Below the pieces are notes generated by a model, which saw only the letters and a program-made list of their open reading frames with translations, was not told the DNA's origin and did not search any database. This document shows, in pieces, positions 59,201 through 64,000 of a stretch of 64,000 nt of DNA. Positions within the stretch are counted from its first letter, which is position 1. Every line of letters begins with the position of its first letter. Made by a program: the position numbers and the translations under genes. This stretch comes from Limnanthes douglasii subsp. nivea. Lineage: Eukaryota; Streptophyta; Magnoliopsida; Brassicales; Limnanthaceae. The DNA lies in assembly GCA_036936605.1 (NCBI GenBank), contig JAUPFV010000001.1:217587530-217651529 (forward strand), read 5' to 3'.

Positions 59201-59329
59201 GGTGAAATTCAACAAGTATAAGCCAAAGTAATGAAAATGCATCATTAAAATTGACAACCTCTTAAACGATTTACTTGTCGATTCTTTCGTGCAAGAGAAA
59301 TCTTAAGCGCTTTGTTTTCTACCGACTAT

Positions 59330-59712
59330 CTGTATTTTTTATTGGTTCTCTTCTTGACATATTTGATCCTCTTAAATAAAATATTACAAGCGCTTGCCTT
59401 GTAAACTTTGATCATCTTCGTCCGAGTACTTGAGCTGCCCCCTTTCTCGGGTGTATTTTTATTTTGATCCAACCACCCCCGCAGCTGTTGACCGTAATCC
59501 TCATCCACTTCCCCGTAAACTGTTCCAGATGTCTGACCAATTTCCATCTCATTTGTTTTCCCTCCACTACAATACTTTTCCCGCTTCCCTCTTCTACTGA
59601 TCATCGTCTTTTTCCTTTTGCTTGTCAACTTCCTACCAGAACCTGCACCAGTCTCCCCCGACCCGAATGCAATTTCTTCAACTTCTGTTAACTTTCCCTC
59701 TCCTTCCAATAT
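59330..59712 (-). pseudogene. Basic exon of the DUF1985-Ulp1 gene
   Basis: Acceptor TTGCAG at 59713-59718, then ILEGEGKLTEVEEIAFG, a basic patch (RKLTSKRKKTMISRRGKR) suited to a nuclear signal, and a Gly/Thr-rich stretch. Ends in a Lys-rich tail with a stop at 59326-59328; the true donor is upstream and not fixed. Confidence 0.5.
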
Positions 59713-59769
59713 CTGCAACACGCAACATGTATGTTCAAACAAACAGCGGACACGCACATATATGGCGCG

Positions 59770-59985
59770 TATCATTCGAATGAAGTATCACTATGATGCG
59801 AATCATGCAATGATTAAGTATTAATCTCGCGATGCGAGTCATACAACCGTAGACCTCATGCGCGAGTCACGTTCGTTACCTTCGATGCGATTCGATCTCC
59901 CATCAACAACATCTGACGCGATACATGCAGTTCCAACGTGTTTGTCGGTTTTTATGGAGGTAGCAGCATACGACGCGAGGCTCTT
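59770..59985. repeat. ACGCGAG motif cluster in an intron
   Basis: CGCGAG at 59861 and 59974, CTCGCG at 59826, and TGCGAG, GCGCGT and GACGCGATAC variants between. It falls between the exons ending at 60128 and starting at 59712. No tandem period is apparent. Confidence 0.65.
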
Positions 59986-60127
59986 ATGAGAATCGTACCC
60001 CAACTAAGAGATTGGGTGCTAAGACCTCTCACGTGATAGAGCACTTAACAATTAATATATATCGCGATACGTCCCTAATGTCTCATGCAAGTCACTACAT
60101 AAATAACATGCAACGACCTTATATTAC

Positions 60128-61528
60128 CTCATCATCGGGCAACTTCCTCAGCCTTTTAACAAGCGCAATAGTGGACTCCTTGCACTCGAGCCCCCACCAT
60201 TTGTAGCACCTAGTAATCATATTTGGCCTTACCAAATCTTCCCCTAGCGTGGTGTGCTCCATTATAAAGGGCTGAGAAAAAACAGGTCACACTCGTATCA
60301 CTTTTATAAAAACCAAAATAATACAAACAACGACTTCAATACTCACCAATAACACTGTTACGCAGCCGATGACGTGATCTGAGGTCCATTTTTCCAAACA
60401 ATTAACCATAGACTTCGTCAGTTTTTTAGAAATTTCTCTCGACCAATCATAGTCATTAATTTTGAGCATGTCTTCTACGTAGAAAACCATTGTCCAGCCC
60501 ATGATATCTCCAGATACAGGGTAGAAAATGGTAGAACAAATGAAGAGTATCAAAAGCTTCCCAACGTCGGTTACTGATTCCTCACTCCCATCATTTGCTG
60601 CTATTTCTATTGCTTCTTATTTCAAAACATACATTAGTTATTTAATTGTATATGCTAAAACATGGCTAGCTTTCATAATCTGTTATTTATACCTTTATCA
60701 TGGCATATGAAACAGCCTTTTGGTTTGACGGTCTACTTTTCCTCACCTTTGGACGCAAGAAATATGTATGCATCAGTGGAGACTGGTTCTCCGCACCATC
60801 GACAAATCTTCCAATGAAAGCCCCTGTTCTGTTCATCGAGATTTCCTTCGTTCCGTGTTTAAGACCGAAAATGGCTTTAACATCGTTTGTGGTCAGTTTA
60901 ACCCTCATCGAACCTATTCTAAAACACCCATTCTTTACAGAATATCTCTTTATAATCTCCTTTATAACTTTGTTAAACTTCTTCTTTGGCAGACCTTCGT
61001 TCCTTAGCATGAAGGAAGTTTTCAGCAACGTATAGAATGGCGTGTTCTTCGTAGCCTCGATATGCTCCTCAGCCACTATGTCTTTCTGCAACAAATTTAA
61101 GGCTTAAATCGTTGTCTAGTCCCTCGACTATCATGTTTTCTGTCATTTAGTCCCTCGACTAAAAAATCACTGGTGAGGGTCCCTCGACTATCCTATTTTC
61201 TTTCATTTAGTCCTTCGACTTTAAAATCAACGGTGAGGATTCATGGACTTTGAAAAATCTATAAATTTAGTCCCTGAATCTAAGAAAAAAACCCCAAATC
61301 ATGGACTAAATTTATAGATTTTTGCAAAGTCCAGGGACCATCACCGGTGATTTTAAAGTCGAAGGACTAAATGAAAAAAAATGGGATAGTCGAGGGACCC
61401 TCACCAGTGATTTTTTAGTCGAGGGACTAAATGAAAGAAAACGTGATAGTCGAGGGACTATTTCCTGATTTAAGCCGCAAATTTAATATGCTTACCAAAC
61501 CAGACCTGTAAAAAGTACATTTGCCCAT
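60128..61528 (-). pseudogene. DUF1985-domain exons, start of the Ulp1-type gene of MULE-3
   Basis: First exon 61528-61496 (ATG GGC AAA TGT, donor GTAAGC), second 61087-60693 (acceptor TTTGTTGCAG, donor GTATAA), third about 60605-60347 (donor GTGAGT), fourth 60271-60128 (acceptor TTCTCAG, donor GTAATA). First to second junction is in frame. The second exon carries SMRVKLTTNDVKAIFGLKHG, the third KLLILFICSTIFYPVSG and MLKINDYDWSREISKKL, the standard order of DUF1985 of plant transposon proteins. No stop is seen in these exons. This end would correspond to the VANC-type gene in a VANDAL element; that is inferred. Confidence 0.7.
61101..61477. mobile_element. Mutator-type MITE with 9-bp target duplication
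   Basis: A 377-bp long inverted repeat: the left arm contains TAGTCCCTCGACTATCA and CATTTAGTCC, the right arm their complement. Ends are GGCTTAAATC and GATTTAAGCCG. CAAATTTAA flanks both sides (61092-61100 and 61478-61486). It is inserted in the first intron of the DUF1985-Ulp1 gene without touching the splice sites. Confidence 0.88.
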
Positions 61529-61619
61529 AGCAGAACCTGAACACACAAAAGAACACCCATGTCAGATTTTAGTAATGCATATCTCTTTGTAGAACTGATT
61601 ATAAACCCAACATAAATGA

Positions 61620-62160
61620 GTCAACATTTACAACGCGTGATATACCAAACATATTGCGCGAGATACACGCCAATGACCCATGTTGTAGCCACATCGACAT
61701 CGAGAAACCCTACGACGCGACATACTCACTACATGTCGCGCGTGTTACCCTTTACAGATTTGGCTAGTTACAACTAACATCACTTACCACGCGAGACACG
61801 ACAACGATATACGCGCGATACAAAATTACAAAACTACTTCCATACGCGAGATAGGTATAAAATATTATATTAACGACGCGAGATCGGTATTACAATATTA
61901 ATTAAATACGCACCACATAATGCGACATATGGTACTAAAACAGCAAACTCATCTTCCTATCTAGCACCCATCGTACGCGAGACGCACGCCACAACTATTG
62001 TCAACATGATGCATTAAAATACCGTACCAGACGCGAGACATACATTAAAACTTCTGTAATCCACCTAAAAACTCCCCAGGGTTGAGTTCCAGACGCGAGA
62101 CACATGCTAAAACTACTGTAAACCACCTAAAAACTCCCATGGTTTCTGTTCCAGACCATA
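61620..62160. repeat. MULE-3 ACGCGAG cluster, right end, with a 62-bp duplication
   Basis: CGCGAG at 61657, 61790, 61845, 61877, 61976, 62032 and 62094, with CGCGCGATAC and CGCGTGATA variants. A 62-bp unit (CCAGACGCGAGACA, then CCACCTAAAAACTCCC) is repeated at about 62028 and 62090. It is upstream of the DUF1985-Ulp1 gene, in its presumed promoter. Confidence 0.8.
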
Positions 62161-64000
62161 ATCGACATGTTACGCCTCCCTACAACTAAAACCGGTCGTA
62201 GGTGCAACTAAAGAAGAAATTTGATTCTGCCTATCAAACAACATACATTCGTCTTTTTAAAACAAGACACCGTACAATCACCGACCGGAGAATGTAAACC
62301 CAGTACTTTCCCGATAAGGCAGTTATCGAACAAAAACGGTCCATAGGGATATCATCCAACAAGTAGTCGACTAAACTCATTTAATTAAAAAACTAAGAAA
62401 TAAGTGTCTCGTACCTTAACTTTAGTTTCGACTAACGAAGTTCGTCGGCCCCTGTGGTTATTGCTTCGCACGACAGTTCTTCTACAATCACCGGAGTTTG
62501 TTCGGTAAAAACGAGACAGTCGACAAAGTTCTTTTAGGGTTGAACTTCTTCTCTGATTTTCTCCTATGGTCTTTTCGGTTTCTAAAAGTTATTGGGATTT
62601 GGGGGGAAAAGTAAAAATTAAATTAATAATAACCTACTTTCTCTTTCTTCTAGTATTAGAGCTAATTTGGTTAAAATATTGGCTTCTTACTAGTAGCGTA
62701 AGGATCTCATATTTGAATACTTATTAGAGATTACATACTTGAAAAGGTATTTTGTGGTATTTTTCTCTAAAAAATATTTAAATATTTTAAATATATAATA
62801 CTAACTGTTGTAAAATAAAATCATATTATTTTACAAAAATTGATATTTGTTTAATTCGTAAAATAAGTATAAGACAAAGATCTAAACCGGTAAATCTTGT
62901 ATCTGTAATAAGTGTATGGTGGTGGAGTAGTTAATATGCATATTGCACCCATGAAATTTCGTGCAAATGGTCCGGATGCGCGTTACTCTATGCCTGCATT
63001 GAACCAACAACTGAATGCCCCAATGCAAGTAAGAAAGAATAAAAAAGAAATTGCATAAAAGGTTACACGGTCTTGTCTCTTCTAATCTAATCAAAATTAT
63101 CAGCTGACACACCCAAATTAGACAGTCTTTAGGAGTATCTAATTTGAGATTGTGATCTTGGTCAAAAAGCTTGACCAATATATTTCGCTCTTTCTCACTT
63201 GACCAGCAACCATATTGTCACAATGGGGCTCGTGCCAGACAAGAAGACAATGAAGTCCCGTAACTTCTTGGCAATGTCGTATAAATTACACACAACCACC
63301 TACCATTTGCTATATATGATTTTCCTCTTTTTCCTCGACGTAAATGCTAATTTATTACGTACGTTTGAGAAATATATACCACGATCCGTTGTTAGCAGAA
63401 ATAAAATAAATAATATAGGTCAAGCAGACAAAAAACTGTACTAATAAATTATAAGGCCAACCAGGAAAGGGAAAAGTTCATCGTTAGGAATGAATAGGCC
63501 GGTTATTTGACTAGGAACGGTTATATCCATCTCAAACATTTAACCTAATTCCACAAGCACTAGCATTTGTTATTACTAATTTACTATATTTACCGATTTT
63601 TAAATCTTCTACCATTTTTACTATCATTCATACATCTACTCCAACGGTCACTACTACTATTATTGAACCAACACTTTTTTTTACCGTTCTTCTTACTTTT
63701 TCTTTAGGATTTTTTTTAAAAATAAATAGTTAGGATCATGTATTACATCGTAACACCCTCAACACTATTCGAAAAAATCCTTACGCTACTTCAAGATGTA
63801 ACAATCCCATCCGAAACTGTCAAGCTATTGTAAACAATAATTGGAACCTTTCAATGTATGGTACACCAATGCACATCATCTCTGCAAACTCCATCATTTT
63901 CGAATCTTTTTTTCCACTTTAATAAAAAATAAATTAGTAATATAAGTGAGAGGTTGAAAATGTCAACTCTGCTCTTCGCGTAGCACAGGAGGCCGTAGGA
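62161..64000. other. Right flank, no gene recognised
   Basis: 62161-62640 is moderately GC-containing and may be the outer end or leader of MULE-3; beyond it the DNA is AT-rich. Short frames at 62882-63178 and 63199-63444 have no motif. No terminal repeat for MULE-3 was established. Confidence 0.45.

Noticed and set aside
47990..62650. Terminal inverted repeats of MULE-3 (CCCTC-rich left end, CCCCCCAAATCCC right end on the opposite strand)
   Set aside because: Similarity is short and gapped; VANDAL-type elements often lack clear terminal repeats, so no boundary is claimed.
62882..63444. Two frames of 81-98 residues near the right end
   Set aside because: No motif, no splice or promoter support, AT-rich codon use like the flanks.

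Overview
The window looks like repeat-rich nuclear DNA of a flowering plant, probably a eudicot. It is AT-rich and has no recognisable single-copy host gene. Almost everything identifiable is transposable-element DNA: Ty3/gypsy elements of a Tat/Retand-like type, a Ty1/copia element, a LINE, a TRIM-like array, a tRNA-derived (SINE-like) head, short inverted-repeat elements and three separate Mutator-like elements (MULEs). Nearly all reading frames are broken by stops, frameshifts or deletions.

Layout. 0.4-3.4 kb: truncated gypsy element (LTR, PBS, gag, protease), plus strand. 3.9-5.9 kb: SINE-like head, an inverted-repeat element with a GC-rich palindrome nested in it, 40-bp tandem repeats. 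6.6-9.8 kb: MULE-1 (FAR1-type transposase with an OTU-like tail, an antisense small gene, and a 27-bp array of a TCGCATGCGA palindrome). 10.7-11.7 kb: TRIM-like array. 12-13.6 kb: LINE. 18-25.6 kb: gypsy element on the plus strand with an antisense ORF remnant. 25.6-36.3 kb: gypsy element on the minus strand with two LTRs, an antisense ORF on the plus strand and a solo LTR nested in its RT. 36.3-39.1 kb: another minus-strand gypsy remnant. 41.1-47.3 kb: MULE-2 remnant split by a copia element that has lost its RT. 48.6-62.2 kb: MULE-3, about 13.5 kb, with a plus-strand transposase facing minus-strand genes for an acidic basic-patch protein, a small unknown protein and a multi-exon DUF1985-Ulp1 protein. 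The last 1.8 kb holds nothing recognised.

The most interesting signal is in MULE-3. Its introns and intergenic spaces carry about 37 copies of CGCGAG on the plus strand (about 8 in reverse), against about one in the other 50 kb. They are organised into at least three unrelated tandem monomers (52, 45 and 62 bp) that share little but the ACGCGAG core. MULE-1 and MULE-2 carry different cores (TCGCATGCGA and CACTTGCGAAAA) in their own noncoding DNA. This resembles the VANDAL/VANC arrangement of Arabidopsis, where a transposon-encoded protein binds short motifs arrayed in the element's noncoding DNA and removes silencing from it. I infer a family of such self-recognition systems here, with three motif specificities in one locus; binding and anti-silencing activity are not shown by the sequence.
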